A DNA stretch of 64,000 nt from CAYPPG01 sp964412555 (GCA_964412555.1 CAYPPG010000015.1:1-64000); one strand, 5' to 3'; positions 43,057 through 53,125 are shown, numbered from the stretch's first letter. Notes: generated by a model from the sequence alone, not told the origin. Translations and numbers: made by a program.

Positions 43057-43388
43057 TGAACAACAATTCCCTCTTGATCGACAATTTCCATAAAAATGGA
43101 TTCATTTCGAATGCGTTCTTCTCTTTCCGCTTGTGTATATACCATAATTGTCGGTACACAATTTGTTCCTACCGCCAATTCATTTCCCAAATCAGCCATT
43201 TCATTTTTCAATCGCCAATCCCCTTTTTTCACTACCATCATCACATCCAAATCCGAATCGGGATGCGCATCGCCTCTCGCCTTCGAACCGAATATGATCA
43301 AATCTTCGACCAAACCGGGATAGCGCTCGTTCAACAGCCGGCGATATTGTTCGAGCCAGATTTTTTCATCTTCGTTCAGGGATAGCAT
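43053..43388 (-). CDS. Minimal nucleotidyltransferase of MNT/HEPN module 2
   Basis: A 111-residue paralog of the protein at 42230: the same FGSKARGDAHPDSDLDVMM signature, followed by a diverged C-terminal half (ELAVGTNCVPTIMVYTQAE). It overlaps the downstream broken HEPN gene by four bases. The N-terminal coding DNA 43240-43349 is nearly identical to 42417-42526, whereas the flanks are diverged. The ATG at 43388 (MLSLNEDEK) is chosen because it matches the paralog start; the frame extends to 43448. Confidence 0.86.
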   Translation of the reverse strand: MLSLNEDEKIWLEQYRRLLNERYPGLVEDLIIFGSKARGDAHPDSDLDVMMVVKKGDWRLKNEMADLGNELAVGTNCVPTIMVYTQAEREERIRNESIFMEIVDQEGIVVQ

Positions 43389-43530
43389 TATGAACAACTC
43401 CCTCTTGAGAATCTTTATTCCTTTTTTATTGTACCATGATTTTCTCACCGGTCATGATAAGAGCGCGAATGCTTTGAGAAGTGGCTGTGTTTTCATTTCG
43501 AGTTATACATCCTTATATTTCGTGTTCGTT

Positions 43531-43559
43531 TTGACTATTCCCGGGTGGATAGATATAAT
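43531..43559 (+). promoter_or_regulatory. Strong sigma70-type promoter of argC
   Basis: TTGACT (43531-43536) and a perfect TATAAT (43554-43559) are separated by 17 bases. The predicted start site near 43566 leaves a ~97-base leader that contains two family A palindromes, at 43595 and 43624. Confidence 0.72.
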
Positions 43560-43594
43560 TCTTGTTTTACTTGCAAGTGGGTGTTCCGATTAAT

Positions 43595-43645
43595 GCCGGC
43601 AAGATGCCGGAGATACTGGTTTTGCCGGCAGGATGCCGGCGTTAC
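43595..43645. repeat. Two tandem family A palindromes in the argC leader
   Basis: Two copies of the GCCGGCA-g-ATGCCGG unit (43595-43616 and 43624-43645) occur in the same orientation, 7 bases apart. They lie between the argC promoter and start codon and so would be transcribed. Confidence 0.8.
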
Positions 43646-43662
43646 ATTTAGGTGGTAAAAAG

Positions 43663-44715
43663 ATGAATGAACAGAGTACATGTCGTGTGAAGATCGTTGG
43701 TGGAACGGGGTATACCGGTGGAGAGATCATCCGCCTGTTGCTTAACCACCCGAGGGCGGAAATTGTCGATATTACCGGGGCAGGGATTCCTGAGCCGCAG
43801 CCTGCCTGGCGATTTTGGACCTGGCTGCGGGGTGTGTGTGATATCCCGATTTCCGAAGAAACGTTGGGCGATGGCAAGAATGCCGATGTAGTTTTCCTCA
43901 GTACTCCGCATGGCGTTTCCATGAAGTTGGCTCCCTTGTACTACGAAAAAGGGTATAGCGTCATCGATTTATCCGCGGATTACCGTTTTATCAAACTAGA
44001 GGAGCGGGAAGGTTGGTACCCCGGCGAGCACTTGTCACCGGAACTTTGCCAAGTTGCGGTGTATGGGATGCCGGAGTTGTACCGGCAAGAGATTAAAAAT
44101 GCAAAATTGATCGCCAATCCCGGCTGTTATCCAACCGCGTCGATCTTGAGTCTCTATCCGGGCATCAAAGAAAATATGCTCCAACCGGCTGGGATTCATA
44201 TCGCCTCGGCTTCGGGTGTGAGTGGAGCGGGGAAGAACGCCAAACTCCCGTTTCATCATTCGGAACTGGATCAAAATTACTTCGCCTATCGCGTCGGCAG
44301 CCATCAGCACTCACCGGAAATCAACTCGGTGTTGAGCCGAGTGACCGGCAAAAAAGTATCCTCCTGTTTTGTTCCGCATGTTCTTCCGATTCGCCGAGGA
44401 ATTCTAAGCACGATTTATTGTCAAAAGACAGAAGAAACCACACTGCAAAAACTGTGGGACGTGTACCGTTCCTATTATGAGAATGAACCGTTTATACGAT
44501 TGTATGATCTAGGGGAAGCGCCGAATCTGCAGGCCGTATGCGGCAGCAATTTTGTCGATATTTCTCTACATCAGGATAAGGTCACCGGTGAGATCGTTAT
44601 CGTGTCTGCGGAGGACAATCTCTGCAAGGGAGCAGCCGGACAAGCAGTGCAGAACATGAACCTCATGATGGGATTTCCGGAAGGGATGGGACTTACTCAT
44701 CCTGGAACGATGTAG
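43663..44715 (+). CDS. argC: N-acetyl-gamma-glutamyl-phosphate reductase
   Basis: ArgC (350 residues) reduces N-acetylglutamyl-5-phosphate with NADPH in arginine synthesis. The dinucleotide motif VKIVGGTGYTGGEIIRLL and the catalytic cysteine in NPGCYPTASIL (about residue 155) are present, along with FVPHVLPIRRGILSTIYC and the closing LCKGAAGQAVQNMNLM. The other arginine genes are not adjacent. The ATG at 43663 (AGGTGGT upstream) is chosen; the frame starting at 43633 would begin inside a repeat. A terminator follows at 44770. Confidence 0.95.
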   Translation: MNEQSTCRVKIVGGTGYTGGEIIRLLLNHPRAEIVDITGAGIPEPQPAWRFWTWLRGVCDIPISEETLGDGKNADVVFLSTPHGVSMKLAPLYYEKGYSVIDLSADYRFIKLEEREGWYPGEHLSPELCQVAVYGMPELYRQEIKNAKLIANPGCYPTASILSLYPGIKENMLQPAGIHIASASGVSGAGKNAKLPFHHSELDQNYFAYRVGSHQHSPEINSVLSRVTGKKVSSCFVPHVLPIRRGILSTIYCQKTEETTLQKLWDVYRSYYENEPFIRLYDLGEAPNLQAVCGSNFVDISLHQDKVTGEIVIVSAEDNLCKGAAGQAVQNMNLMMGFPEGMGLTHPGTM

Positions 44716-44769
44716 ATAAAAGCGGATGAAGCAACATTTCATTACCATTTAAAACTATGACAAAAGCCG

Positions 44770-44796
44770 AAGGCAACCGTAAGGGTTGCCTTTTGC
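44770..44796 (+). terminator. Intrinsic terminator after argC
   Basis: AAGGCAACC and GGTTGCCTT form a 9-base stem with a short loop, followed by TTGCTATT. It lies 55 bases after the argC stop. Confidence 0.72.
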
Positions 44797-44930
44797 TATT
44801 TAAATCAAGAAAATGTTGAAACTAGAAACCTGCAAGATGTACCATTTTGATGAGCCGAACGAATGAGATTCTTTTCAAAATGTTGTCATCTGAACAATGA
44901 AGGTGCGATAACCATAGTGGGAGTAGATGA

Positions 44931-47900
44931 ATGTCACAATTTAGAATCGCGTGGTTTGTGTTGCTATTTGTTGCGATTATTCAGGATGGAGAAGCCGTTA
45001 CGGAAAACTATGAGTATCCTCCGAGTGAAAATCCAAATTACTCATTGATTGAATCGAATGAAGGTCACGCTGTCATTCAGTATCGCCCGACGGAGAATCG
45101 TCTGTATGCGCGTGGTACGGATGCTATATATGTCGGTATCCCGGTTGGAGCGACTTTTGCGATCAATCATATGGCGTGGGAATACGGGATCGGTTCAACC
45201 CACGAGGGGCAAACGCGGTATCAAGGAAGCTCCGCGTCACCCGAAGAGGAGCAAAAAGTTGCTGAGCATCTTTTCAAGCAGCTAATCAGTACTGAAAAAC
45301 GTGAATTTCAAGAACTCGACATTGTAAAGATAGACATTTATTCCACCAAAGATCGTGTGGCAACCGATATCCAATACGCAACGGAGCGAGGCACCGTCTC
45401 GATCAACCGTTTGGACTTCGAAGTGGCTTGGCAGGAACAAAACCGAACACAATCGACAGTCGTTTCATCCTTGAATACCGGATACACGAAACTATTCCAC
45501 AATTTGTGTATCAACGGAGACGAAGTGGCTTCTTTACGCCGCAAACGGGTGATCTCCGAACAGGAACGAACACAACAATTCCATCCTCAAGTTGCCGGGT
45601 ATCAGGCAGAGGGCGATTTGATCAATGGAATCAATGGCTTGAGCGATCCCCGCCAAGATGGTGTGCGTGTGCTCGTGCAAAATGCCGGAATGACAGCGGT
45701 ACGCGCATCCGATTTACGGCAGGAAGGCATCGATCCGACTGCAATTCCGCTCGATCAAGTTCGTATCTGGCATAAGGGGGAAGAATGTCCTATTTCGGTA
45801 TTGGATGATGGAAATAATCATTTTGACGAGGGAGATGCTGTTGTCTTTTATGCCACGGAATCCGATTCGGATTATTCGGCGGAATCTATCTATTATTTCA
45901 CTTGGTTTCCAAAAGAAACTCCGGCAAAGCGGATTCAGGAGGAAGAAGCCGTTTGGAAAGAGGAGAGTACGATCTTCTATCCCGCCCGGAGGGTGTGGGA
46001 TGAGGATCCGATTCTGGTAAGGAAGAGCGCCAATAATTACGATTGGTATCATATTCAATTGGATGAGCAAATTACGGATTATCCTCTTTCTCTTCCGGAT
46101 ATTGTCAACGAAGGAGACATCTCCATCTCCATTTCTCTGTTGAACAAAACTCATCGAAATACGGAATTATCGGCCATCATTGGAAACAGTACAGCCAGTT
46201 TCTCGGTCGGAATCAATTCGGCGACGACAATTGAATTTGTTGCTTCCGCTTCCGATGCCATCCATTCTCCAACTCTAGTGCTCAAACTGGATGAAACGCC
46301 GAGAAAATTGAGTGCGCTCGCAGCAGGATCGAGCGAAAAAGTCGGTGATGTTCCCTATGTTTTCATTGATCGAATCGATGTGGTGTATCCGCGACTCGCC
46401 AACATCGGCGAACATCCTTTGATCATGGAGAAGGATATTCTTTCTTCGAGTACGAAAGCGGTGCGATTGAATGATAAAAATCAACCACCGCTGATTCACG
46501 CTTGGTATAGTAAGGATGAACAAGGGATTGAGTATATATCCACACCAATTTCCTCTTCGACAGAGGGGATACAGATTTCAGAAGGGGAGTGGGATACATT
46601 TGAAATTTATCAGGAAAACCAAATCCCCGGGCCTGTTAGGATCGAGCCGGATTATCCTTCCAGTTTGCATCGCAAAGATCAAGGATACAACTACATCATT
46701 ATCGCTTATGAGACACTGCTCGAGAGCGCCCGGAAACTTGCGGAATGGAGAACCGATGAGGGATTCGATGTGCTTCTTGTGAACGTTCAGGATATTTATG
46801 ATGAGTTCAATGAGGGGTATCCGGATTGCGAATCGATTCGCCGTTTTCTCCGTTATGCGCAATCGGAATGGACAGGCCTTTCGCCGGAATTCGTTGTGTT
46901 GGTGGGTGAATCGACGTGGGATCATCGAGATCATGAAAAGACATGGTTCCGGGATCAGGTGCCGACCTATGCTCCGCCGAATGATCCCCAGCATTACGCT
47001 TCCGATGAATGGTATGCCTATTTGTGGGGAGGAACCGGGGATTATTTTTCAGATGTGATCATCGGCCGGATTTCCTTGCAAACACCGGAAGAGGTGGAGA
47101 ACTATGTCTCGAAAGTGATCCAATACGAAAGCGAATCTCCCGTCGGCCTTTGGAAAACCAAAAATTGCTATATTGCAGATGACGGGTTTGAACGCTACGG
47201 ACGGGAAGCGGCCAAAGAAGCCTTTGAACCGGAAGTCTATCCGGACTACATCGATCAAATTAATTTCCCGCATGAAACCAATCCTTATTTATACCACCGT
47301 TTCGTCGACAATCCTGATCCGGAAGCGGAGAAATTCCTCAACAAAAAATATTCCTCGGCTTGTCAATACGCAATTATCGATGCGTTCGATGAGGGAATGT
47401 TGGTTGCCCAATACATCGGACATGGAGGCGCTCAATTGTGGTCGGACGAACGGATTTTTTATGGGATGGACAAACCGACCAGCAATGTGTTGGAACTTGA
47501 ACCCAATACGCGCTTTCCTTTCGTGATCAGTTGGTCTTGTTTTGTCGGATATTTAAATTTGAATTTCTCCCCCTTTACAGTGTGTTTATCGGAAGAGTTT
47601 ATACGCTATGAAGATCGCGGCGCAATTGCGATGTGGGCGCCGAGTGAAAAGGGTGATACATCGAACCACATGGTCATGAGCAAACTTGCGATGCGCAATC
47701 TCTTCCAAAACGGTTTGACTCGCTTGGGAGAGATTACGACATTCACAAAAGCGGAATACATGGAAATTCAAAATCGGGCGAGTTTGGTGAATCAATATAT
47801 TTTATTCGGTGATCCCGGCGCGAATATACCCATGCCGAAGGAAAGACTCGATGTCTCCTGTACACCCGATATTTATTATGGAAAGCGGAATGAGGGATTT

Positions 47901-50339
47901 GTCGTCGAATCGAATCCTACACTTTTCGACAACGGTCATGCTGTTGTTTCTCTTTCCGTCGCAGGCGAAAACGTATATGAAAGCACGCCTTTCCCCTTCG
48001 CGAACGGCCGTATTGCGCATGAATGCCTTATTTCTTTTGATGAAGTGGCCAGTGGAACCGCCACCGCGAGAGTCTATGCATGGAATGAAACTCAACAGAT
48101 GGATGCGTGGGGTGGTGTGACACTTCGCTATTTCAAGCCGGAAATCGTTCTCGCCAACGCCGATTTTCAACGAGAGGGAGAAGAAGGAAAAATCACTTTC
48201 GATGTTGCGAACCATTCTCCTTATGCGGTACAGAATGTCCGTTGTTCCCTTCAGGTTGGAGACATCGAATTGGAATTGGCAGCCGATGAAATTGCCGCGT
48301 ATGCGACAAAACCCATGGAATTAAAAGGCCAAGTGCCTGAGGGGATTGATATTGCCTATCTTTCGCTGATCGAGGATCCAGAACAAAATATCCACGGGAC
48401 TCCGGAAGGAGATGAATTACTCGTTCGTCTCACCGAACCGGATTTGATCACTGTCGTTCCATTACTCAATTCAACGTCATACAATGCGGCGGCGTTGATT
48501 GAATCGGTCACGACTCGTATTCGGGTGCCTTTTTACAATGTTTCCGATGAAAAAGTCGCTTCTGTCACCATTCAATTTGAAGGGGAGGGAAGTCCAGGAG
48601 AAACCCGCCGGCTTACACTTCCTACACGTGAGAAACGAAGTTTGGATTTCACGGTTACACCTTCTTCGGAAGCCGGCATGTTGAAATATCAAATACAAAT
48701 CCGGAATGAACAAGGTTCACGCACGTTCAATCATTCTCTTCCGGTTACAGGGAAACCCGACTTGGCATTGGCTGAAGGTGATTTTTCCTTTTCGCCGGAA
48801 CGGCCAGTCATTGGGAGAACAGTGTATTTGCGGACAACGGTGTACAATGTCGGGGAGTCACCTGTGAATAACATCATATTGCATGCGTACGACGGTGATC
48901 CATCGTTACGGGTTCGTTTGGAGCCGTTTTACCGCTCCGGCGGTGTCCAGATCGAGCGATTGGAACCGGGGGAAATGCGGTCGGTGGAGATCGTGTGGGA
49001 TCCGCCCAGTTATACAGGGTTGGGAGTTCACGACATCCACTTCATGGTGGATCCGAGCAATCGTATCGACGAAATGAGCGAATTGAACAACCGCATACGA
49101 ATGCCTCTCACCTTATACGACCTTCCCGATCTGGAAGTGTCGCCATGGTCGGATCATTCCATGAAATTGCTCAGCGGCCGTGACATTCCAATCTGGGGAG
49201 AGCCGTTTAAGATTTGGGGACGGGTACGGAATGTCGGGGACAGCGATGCCAGACATGTGCGGCTTTCCTTTTTATACAACGATGATGAAATCACACACTT
49301 TTTCGATCATCTACCCATCGGAGGCGGTCAGGAAACCAGTTTCGATGTGCCCTTGGTCTCCGCGAAGAATACACTTACAACTTATGTGGATAAATATGAC
49401 TTGATTGGGGAAAAAGGGGAAACAATGGATCCCGGGAACAATATCAGCCGGGGAAAACGGCTTGTGTATCAATTGCAGATGCCGCATGAACCGGTGAGTG
49501 AAGGATTTCGACATTATCGCGTAACGAATGAAACTCAATTTTCGGCCGGCTATGCTGAATTTCTCCAATTTGACAAAAAGAAAAAAATCCTGTTGATGAA
49601 ACCCGATTTGGAAAAAGTGCAATATCGCATAAGTCCTCCTTTCGTCGAAGATGAGAAAAGTTATGATTATGTCGCTCCCCGGCGAAAGTGGCAATGGAAT
49701 ACACGGTACAACAGTTTCTTTAGCCCCATTCAAACGGATGATGTATTGCGCGCCGAGTTTCCGGCACCCAATGGCAACTATGATGTGTTCGTAGAATTAT
49801 ACAGTTCCGCCTATGATCAAGATGAAACGGAAAGAATATACGCTAAAACGTCTCAAGACTCCGATTATGTTCTTATGGAACACCGGAAGCACGAAGATGG
49901 TAAAGGATTTTATAAAATTGGAACATATTCCATCTTGGATGATCGAATCTCAATCGAATTCAAGGCGGTTCCCGGAGGTGTCTCTACCAGTTTAGGTGAT
50001 ATCCGGTTTGTTCGAAGCGGGCAAAACGATTCCGTTCATACCGCTTATTTATCGCCTTACTTCCCGGCAGACGGATCGGGAGGAATGGTGGAAATGACTT
50101 GGAATGCGGATATCCCGAGAATGAGTGATTTGGTTGTCAAAGCGCGTTGGGTGCAGAAGTTGGAAAACGGTGAATTGAAATTTTTCCCCTGGGCGAGAAT
50201 TGTCAACGGGAAAGAAGAACGTTTACTATTGCCCGGGAAAGGAAAATATTTCCAATATGCCCTACAGTTCACGCGATATGGTCATAATGATGTTTCGGCA
50301 TCATTGGGAAATGTGGAAATCAAAATTCCTTGCCGGTAA
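44931..50339 (+). CDS. Large secreted C25 (gingipain-family) cysteine peptidase with CARDB domains
   Basis: This 1802-residue protein has a signal peptide (MSQFRIAWFVLLFVAII). After an N-terminal pro-region, the C25 peptidase domain spans about residues 570-950: YNYIIIAYETLLESARKLA at its start, the catalytic histidine in AQYIGHGGAQLW (~829) and the catalytic cysteine in VISWSCFVGYLN (~867). Several Ig-like regions follow, including two CARDB-type domains (from ~1274 and ~1396) with PVNNIILHAYDGD and IDEMSELNNRI motifs. The last ~300 residues are beta-rich. It probably cleaves exported or external proteins. Such peptidases are usually type IX cargo, but no type IX sorting domain is evident at the C-terminus. 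GGGAG precedes the start. It is monocistronic. Confidence 0.88.
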   Translation: MSQFRIAWFVLLFVAIIQDGEAVTENYEYPPSENPNYSLIESNEGHAVIQYRPTENRLYARGTDAIYVGIPVGATFAINHMAWEYGIGSTHEGQTRYQGSSASPEEEQKVAEHLFKQLISTEKREFQELDIVKIDIYSTKDRVATDIQYATERGTVSINRLDFEVAWQEQNRTQSTVVSSLNTGYTKLFHNLCINGDEVASLRRKRVISEQERTQQFHPQVAGYQAEGDLINGINGLSDPRQDGVRVLVQNAGMTAVRASDLRQEGIDPTAIPLDQVRIWHKGEECPISVLDDGNNHFDEGDAVVFYATESDSDYSAESIYYFTWFPKETPAKRIQEEEAVWKEESTIFYPARRVWDEDPILVRKSANNYDWYHIQLDEQITDYPLSLPDIVNEGDISISISLLNKTHRNTELSAIIGNSTASFSVGINSATTIEFVASASDAIHSPTLVLKLDETPRKLSALAAGSSEKVGDVPYVFIDRIDVVYPRLANIGEHPLIMEKDILSSSTKAVRLNDKNQPPLIHAWYSKDEQGIEYISTPISSSTEGIQISEGEWDTFEIYQENQIPGPVRIEPDYPSSLHRKDQGYNYIIIAYETLLESARKLAEWRTDEGFDVLLVNVQDIYDEFNEGYPDCESIRRFLRYAQSEWTGLSPEFVVLVGESTWDHRDHEKTWFRDQVPTYAPPNDPQHYASDEWYAYLWGGTGDYFSDVIIGRISLQTPEEVENYVSKVIQYESESPVGLWKTKNCYIADDGFERYGREAAKEAFEPEVYPDYIDQINFPHETNPYLYHRFVDNPDPEAEKFLNKKYSSACQYAIIDAFDEGMLVAQYIGHGGAQLWSDERIFYGMDKPTSNVLELEPNTRFPFVISWSCFVGYLNLNFSPFTVCLSEEFIRYEDRGAIAMWAPSEKGDTSNHMVMSKLAMRNLFQNGLTRLGEITTFTKAEYMEIQNRASLVNQYILFGDPGANIPMPKERLDVSCTPDIYYGKRNEGFVVESNPTLFDNGHAVVSLSVAGENVYESTPFPFANGRIAHECLISFDEVASGTATARVYAWNETQQMDAWGGVTLRYFKPEIVLANADFQREGEEGKITFDVANHSPYAVQNVRCSLQVGDIELELAADEIAAYATKPMELKGQVPEGIDIAYLSLIEDPEQNIHGTPEGDELLVRLTEPDLITVVPLLNSTSYNAAALIESVTTRIRVPFYNVSDEKVASVTIQFEGEGSPGETRRLTLPTREKRSLDFTVTPSSEAGMLKYQIQIRNEQGSRTFNHSLPVTGKPDLALAEGDFSFSPERPVIGRTVYLRTTVYNVGESPVNNIILHAYDGDPSLRVRLEPFYRSGGVQIERLEPGEMRSVEIVWDPPSYTGLGVHDIHFMVDPSNRIDEMSELNNRIRMPLTLYDLPDLEVSPWSDHSMKLLSGRDIPIWGEPFKIWGRVRNVGDSDARHVRLSFLYNDDEITHFFDHLPIGGGQETSFDVPLVSAKNTLTTYVDKYDLIGEKGETMDPGNNISRGKRLVYQLQMPHEPVSEGFRHYRVTNETQFSAGYAEFLQFDKKKKILLMKPDLEKVQYRISPPFVEDEKSYDYVAPRRKWQWNTRYNSFFSPIQTDDVLRAEFPAPNGNYDVFVELYSSAYDQDETERIYAKTSQDSDYVLMEHRKHEDGKGFYKIGTYSILDDRISIEFKAVPGGVSTSLGDIRFVRSGQNDSVHTAYLSPYFPADGSGGMVEMTWNADIPRMSDLVVKARWVQKLENGELKFFPWARIVNGKEERLLLPGKGKYFQYALQFTRYGHNDVSASLGNVEIKIPCR

Positions 50340-50389
50340 TCCGGATATGAATTTGCCAGGATGAGAGGAAGAAATTGATTGAATTGTGT

Positions 50390-51898
50390 TTATGGCATGC
50401 GATGGAATAAATCTTTCAATTTCGGGTAAATTTCGTTATACAACTCATACCGTTCACTATAAATTTTGTGATTTTCGGAATTTGGCTCATATGTCGTCTC
50501 GATTTTTGCGATCTCCTGAGCCGCTTCCTTGATTGAGGGATAGACACCCGTCGCAGCTCCGGCGAGAATGGCGCATCCCAGACATCCTGCTTCGGACACG
50601 GAAGGAACGGCGATGGGAATTCCCAAAATATCGGTCTTGATCTGAAGCCAATAGGGCGATTTCGCTCCTCCACCGGTCGCGCGCAATACGCTGACCTGAC
50701 CGCCCGCCTGCTTCAAGAGATCGACACACATTCTCATTTCATATGTCAGCCCTTCGAGCAGCGCCCGAGTGACTTCGGCTTTGGTCGTTCCGAGCGTCAA
50801 GCCGAGGATCGCTCCCCGCGAGTGGGTATCGAAATGCGGTACCCCGGTCGTGGTGAAGTGCGGTAATACAAGAAGTTTCGACGGTTTATCCGCCGCTTCT
50901 TCTGTGAGCAAATCGTATACGTCGCGGCCGGATTCTTCCGCCCGCCGATTTTCATCCTGCGCGAAATTGTCTCGATACCATCGGAACAGGCTCCCGCCGG
51001 TGAGATTGTAGACAAGCGCGATGTAGAAACCAGGGCAGGTGTGATGATAGCAGCATATATTGTTGGATAACATCACATCGTTCAGCAGCAATTCCGTCAT
51101 CGCCGGTGCGATACATTCGACGGTTCCAATGCCATACGAGGCTTCATTGGCTTTGGTGACTCCTGCTCCGAGGGTCTGGCAAGGCTGATCATGACCGCCG
51201 GTTACGACTTGTACCCCGTGCGGAAGCCCGACATCATCGGCAATCTTGTCCGGTACCGTTCCAACTAGCGTTCCCGATGGTTTCGGTTGCGGCATAATGG
51301 AACGATCGATTCCGGCGAAATCGACAAATTCATCACACCAATCCGCTTTTTTGACATCGAAAAGCAGTGTGCGGCCGGCCAAGGAGTAATCCGTTGTCGG
51401 CGGCATGCCTAGTTTGAACATGACCAAATCTTCGAAACCGAGGAGTGCTTTCGTGTTTTGCAGCACTTCCGGTTTGTTGTCTTTCATCCATTGCAATTTG
51501 AGAGCGGTAAACAAAGGAGCGAGCGGCTGGCCGGTGACATCGAAAATCTTTTGCCCGCCAAAGCGTTCTTCCCAACGGGGCATATAACTATCGGCGCGGC
51601 TATCGAAGCTGACGAGCGCATTGTGTAGGATTTTTCCATTCTCATCGACCGGTGAAACGGCTTCTCCCTGGCAAGAAACGGCAAGGGCGGTTATCGGATC
51701 GTTCTTCGTTTCACTTGCCACCGAGCCGATACAAGCCTTTACATCCTCCCATACCTGATTGCCATCCAATTCTGCCCAGCCCGGTTGAGGACTATGCAAG
51801 GGATATTCCCGGTAAGCGGACGCAAGAATCTTTCCTTCTTTATCAAACGCAACGGCTTTACAGCCTGTGGTTCCTACATCGATACCCATTAAACTCAT
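50390..51898 (-). CDS. xylB: FGGY-family carbohydrate kinase, xylulokinase type
   Basis: This 502-residue kinase starts SLMGIDVGTTGCKAVAFD, the phosphate-binding FGGY motif. VVTGGHDQPCQTLGAGV carries the catalytic aspartate region, and GGGAKSPYWLQIKTDILG is the second ATP-binding signature. The length and the GHDQ motif fit xylulokinase-like members, though other pentulose or hexulose substrates are possible. It would phosphorylate the sugar entering the pentose phosphate pathway. GGAGGTCTCG precedes the ATG at 51898; the longer frame from 51949 is rejected. It is not next to a xylose isomerase, although sugar isomerase-like and transporter genes occur elsewhere in the window. Confidence 0.86.
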   Translation of the reverse strand: MSLMGIDVGTTGCKAVAFDKEGKILASAYREYPLHSPQPGWAELDGNQVWEDVKACIGSVASETKNDPITALAVSCQGEAVSPVDENGKILHNALVSFDSRADSYMPRWEERFGGQKIFDVTGQPLAPLFTALKLQWMKDNKPEVLQNTKALLGFEDLVMFKLGMPPTTDYSLAGRTLLFDVKKADWCDEFVDFAGIDRSIMPQPKPSGTLVGTVPDKIADDVGLPHGVQVVTGGHDQPCQTLGAGVTKANEASYGIGTVECIAPAMTELLLNDVMLSNNICCYHHTCPGFYIALVYNLTGGSLFRWYRDNFAQDENRRAEESGRDVYDLLTEEAADKPSKLLVLPHFTTTGVPHFDTHSRGAILGLTLGTTKAEVTRALLEGLTYEMRMCVDLLKQAGGQVSVLRATGGGAKSPYWLQIKTDILGIPIAVPSVSEAGCLGCAILAGAATGVYPSIKEAAQEIAKIETTYEPNSENHKIYSERYELYNEIYPKLKDLFHRMP

Positions 51899-52150
51899 AT
51901 TCGAGACCTCCGAACTGAAATGAAAATAGGAAGCTTCATTGTTTCTCAATTCAATGTTGAAAACAAGCCGTATCTAATCTGAAAGATCATTCCCTTACTT
52001 GAATTGCACATCGAATCTCTCTCTATGATAGAGTAGTGGCGTGGTTAAGTAGAGAAATGCATGGACTATTTTCAATTTACTGTTCTGGTGAAAAAAGGTA
52101 GAATGATAAAATCAGAACTATGATATCATCATTGAAAGTCATTGAATTGA

Positions 52151-53125
52151 ATGAAAACACTTAAATCCGAATCGATTGATTTCGATGCCACTTGGAAAGA
52201 CATATTGGATGTTTTTTTTCAATGGTTCATGAAATTGTTTTTTCCTCTTATTCATGAAGACATTGATTGGAAGCAAGGGTATGAGTCATTGGAACAGGAG
52301 CTTCGGAAGATCGTTCCCAAAGCTGAGGTCGGCGATAAGAGAGTAGATAAACTCATGAAAGTACACCGGAAAAATGGCGATGTAACATGGGTGTATATTC
52401 ACCTAGAAGTCCAATCTCAGCGGGATTCTACGATTTCCGAAAGGATGTATCTTTACAACAGTATGCTTTACTTACGCTTCAAGAAACCGATCATGAGTCT
52501 TGTTGTACTGGGTGATGATCAACCGAATTGGAGACCGGATTGTTTTGAGTATGATTTATGGGGATGTAAGATAAGTTTAAAATTCCCGACCGTCAAACTT
52601 TTGGATTATCGGAATAAAATGGAGGAATTGAAAAAAAAGAAAAATCCTTTCGCTTTTTTTGTGATTGCACATCTAAAGACCTTGGAAACAGAAGGGAACT
52701 TACAACAACGATTCGATTACAAAGATGTAATCGCCAAAGAGATGTTGGAGCAAGGATTTACTTACGAAGAGGTTTCTCATTTATTCAAGTTCATCGATAC
52801 TCTTATGAAACTTCCCGATGATTTGGAGCAAGCATTTCTAGATAAATTTTATGCATACCAGGAGGAAAAGAACATGCCTATTCTCGCCCCTTTTGAAGAA
52901 ATTGCCATGAATAAAGGAATCCAGATTGGTAGTTTGAGAGAAGCTCAAGTGACACTGATCGATATTTTGGAAGAGCAGTTTGGAGATATTCCTTTTTCAT
53001 TGATTGACAATGTCAATCAAATTGAGGATATTTCTCAGTTACGAAAACTACGAAGAAAAGCTTTGAAAGCAAAAACTATTGAAGAATTTAATCAGATCAT
53101 GATTGAAACTCAACAACTAAAATGA
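52151..53125 (+). CDS. Rpn-family PD-(D/E)XK nuclease (DUF4351)
   Basis: The 324-residue protein matches Rpn (recombination-promoting nuclease)/YhgA-like proteins. The PD-(D/E)XK-type core has the first acidic residue in DKRVDKLMKVHR and the HLEVQSQRDSTISERMYLY catalytic strand with E-x-Q. The last ~60 residues (LIDILEEQFGDIPFSLIDNV) are the DUF4351 module common in this family. Members are probable mobile or anti-phage nucleases and are often scattered and fast-evolving. It is flanked by the FGGY kinase and SSS genes without overlap. Catalytic residues look intact. Confidence 0.82.
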   Translation: MKTLKSESIDFDATWKDILDVFFQWFMKLFFPLIHEDIDWKQGYESLEQELRKIVPKAEVGDKRVDKLMKVHRKNGDVTWVYIHLEVQSQRDSTISERMYLYNSMLYLRFKKPIMSLVVLGDDQPNWRPDCFEYDLWGCKISLKFPTVKLLDYRNKMEELKKKKNPFAFFVIAHLKTLETEGNLQQRFDYKDVIAKEMLEQGFTYEEVSHLFKFIDTLMKLPDDLEQAFLDKFYAYQEEKNMPILAPFEEIAMNKGIQIGSLREAQVTLIDILEEQFGDIPFSLIDNVNQIEDISQLRKLRRKALKAKTIEEFNQIMIETQQLK

